Assembly (NCBI GenBank): GCA_013397075.1
Contig: VWZS01002260.1
Span: forward strand, 310,001-374,000
DNA: 64,000 nucleotides
Direction of reading: 5' to 3'
Origin: Rhabdornis inornatus
Lineage: Eukaryota; Chordata; Aves; Passeriformes; Rhabdornithidae
Part shown: positions 62,202 through 64,000 of the stretch, in pieces
Layout of the letters: each line of letters begins with the position of its first letter
Position numbering within the stretch: position 1 is the stretch's first letter
Notes under the pieces: generated by a model
Told to the model about the DNA's origin: nothing
Database searches by the model: none
The model's input: the letters and a program-made list of their open reading frames with translations, nothing else
Program-made: the position numbers and the translations under genes

Positions 62202-64000
62202 CTACAGTTTGGAAGAAAGAAAGAAAATAAAATTTTTCTCTACTTGCATAAAGTAGATTTATGTCAAATCAGTATTTCCCAAATTATTTTTTAAAAATTA
62301 TGCTTTAGAAGATATTTTAATGTTAAAATCTTAGTACCTTCACAAAATTAATATTAAACTTGCCAAAGGAACACCTATTTTTGCTAGTAATTCAAGCAAG
62401 AATTCTATCTGCTTGGCTTTCCCTTGAACACTAGCGCAACTGCGTAAGGCAGTTTATCTGCACGCACAAGTGACAGCCTTCAGCAGACTGGCCCATATGC
62501 TGCTGCGACGCACATGCGAGGAAAAGCGTTGGAGTGATCCAAATCTGGCTGAGGATCAGCTTTGTGAGGGAGGCTGAATGTGACACCCATCTCATCAGCA
62601 CACTCCACACACAGAGCTGCAGCTCTGCGGGGGACAGGGCACACAGGAAGCTGTGGGGAGAGGCGTTACTGTGGTGAACAAGATGGTCAATCTTGTCTTA
62701 CAGAGATCTCTGAGATTACGTGTTGAAAACCAGCAAGAAAACAAAGCTAGAAAACAGGAAGAGAAGCTCGTATTTCCTCTTCTCTTGACACTCCTGAAGG
62801 CAGTCGGGATCAAGGCTCTCTGGGCTGTCAGGCAGCTACAGGAGACAAGGCCAGGTCTGGGGCGGGCTGCTGCTGCACCACTCTCACTTGCAGCAGTGTC
62901 AGCAGTGTTAGCAGGCATTAACAGCAGCACAAGCCCTGTATCCCTACAGCACAGCCCAGGCCTTGCATTAACCTCAACTCTGAACAGACAACATGAACTA
63001 TTTCAGGACAAAGTGTGAGCATAATCCCCTATTTCCAAGCAATTCACCGTAATGAATGTCTGAGTTCTAGAAATACTTAAAATTTATTTAGAAAATAACA
63101 GTTCCTCATTCCTCCTTTTCACAGTCAGGTTGTGCTGAAAGCTGAATTTAGTATCTATATTGACATTAAGTGGATTCAGGATGCTCCTGTGGTATGTCAG
63201 TAGCATCTCCCCAAGGATGAACCCTGTCAGTACAGACTGACTCCTACAAGAGTGCCAGCTGCATGTTAAAGCTGCTTTTTCAAGGTTAGACAACAATGAA
63301 TCTCTCACAAATGGCAGTGCATCCAGCTGGTGCATGGAGATGAGTGCAACCTCAGGACTAATGTTTCATACTGCTTGACAAAGTGTAGTGCTTTCCTCAG
63401 TAATTGCAGAGATATCCCCTGGCATCTTTATACCTATCTTTACATTACTGCAGTTACCTTAACACTTTCTCAGCATGGTTATACAGAGTGGCACTTATTT
63501 TCTTCCCTCTTTCACCAAACTCCCAGTACAGAAAAAAATCGTATACACTGCTTGCTGCACCAACTACTACGCAATATAAACAAGGTAAAAAAAATACCAA
63601 TGGCCCATGGAGCTGCCAGATGTAGCAGGCCCCTAAAGAAAATGAGACTTGTCTTTATTCCTTCTACAGGACTACGCACTAATGTCATATTGTGAGCTGT
63701 GTATAACAATTTCAAATAGCACAAAATAACCAGTACTTGCTCACATACTGCAGTTCGAGTCTGATTTAAACTCAAAGACATATTTTCAGCTTCAGTGTTT
63801 CCCATGCCCTTGTGACATGTTGTCTTGGCTGTCATCAAAAGTAATGTGCAAAAAAGCAGCAAAGACATTTCTTATTCTTTGTTAAGTCCACAGACTGTTG
63901 AAGTGTTTCTGGAGGAATTTTTCCACATTTTTCTTCAACTTAAATCTGAAGCTGAAATCAGTCTCTAGGGCTTTATATGAAAAGAAGGTTGTAAGAAGTA
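62202..64000 (-). other. SELENOF: Part of a SELENOF intron
   Basis: No exon matching the Cys-Gly-Sec region is found. A 121-codon plus-strand open frame at 62653-63018 has no splice or family support. Confidence 0.5.

Noticed and set aside
62653..63018. 121-codon plus-strand open frame within a SELENOF intron
   Set aside because: No splice sites, promoter or recognisable domain; composition not protein-like enough to claim.

Overview
This is a vertebrate genomic window, most likely avian. Three genes are recognised by exon-by-exon translation: ODF2L (minus strand, 3' part cut off by the left edge), SH3GLB1 (plus strand, complete) and SELENOF (minus strand, only the last two coding exons). 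These genes are neighbours on human 1p22.3. The compact introns, the 657-bp class II-type solo LTR with a 6-bp target duplication and the lack of mammalian SINEs or LINEs fit a bird. That assignment is an inference.

Layout. 31-699: solo ERV LTR with target duplications, lying antisense to ODF2L. 1674-13957: ten ODF2L exons encoding about 396 residues of coiled coil; the C-terminal part lies off the window. 14280-15130: GC-rich region, the likely ODF2L promoter. It holds a ten-copy 30-bp minisatellite and a GTTGCC hexamer array containing three consensus-matching RFX X-boxes at an exact 103-bp period. 15404-20620 (perhaps to about 22 kb): a chain of minus-strand exon-like blocks with compatible splice phases. 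I do not recognise it and propose it as an undescribed gene. 21733-23100: GC-rich SH3GLB1 promoter region, broken by a 154-N gap and single Ns, with a 125-bp near-identical sequence on both sides of exon 1 that looks like an assembly false duplication. 22744-44987: SH3GLB1, nine constitutive coding exons (366 aa) plus two in-frame optional exons of 39 and 24 nt, matching the neuronal Bif-1b insert. 46869-59272: intergenic, no gene recognised. 59273-64000: SELENOF 3' UTR, last two coding exons and part of the intron leading to the selenocysteine exon, which is outside the window.

Roles. Endophilin-B1 (SH3GLB1) shapes membranes in autophagy and apoptosis. ODF2L is a centriole and basal-body coiled-coil protein that affects ciliogenesis. 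SELENOF is an ER thioredoxin-like selenoprotein working with UGGT in glycoprotein quality control. Nothing suggests they act as one pathway. The most interesting points are the X-box array at the promoter of a ciliary gene and the unrecognised minus-strand exon chain in the interval where mammals carry the CLCA cluster.
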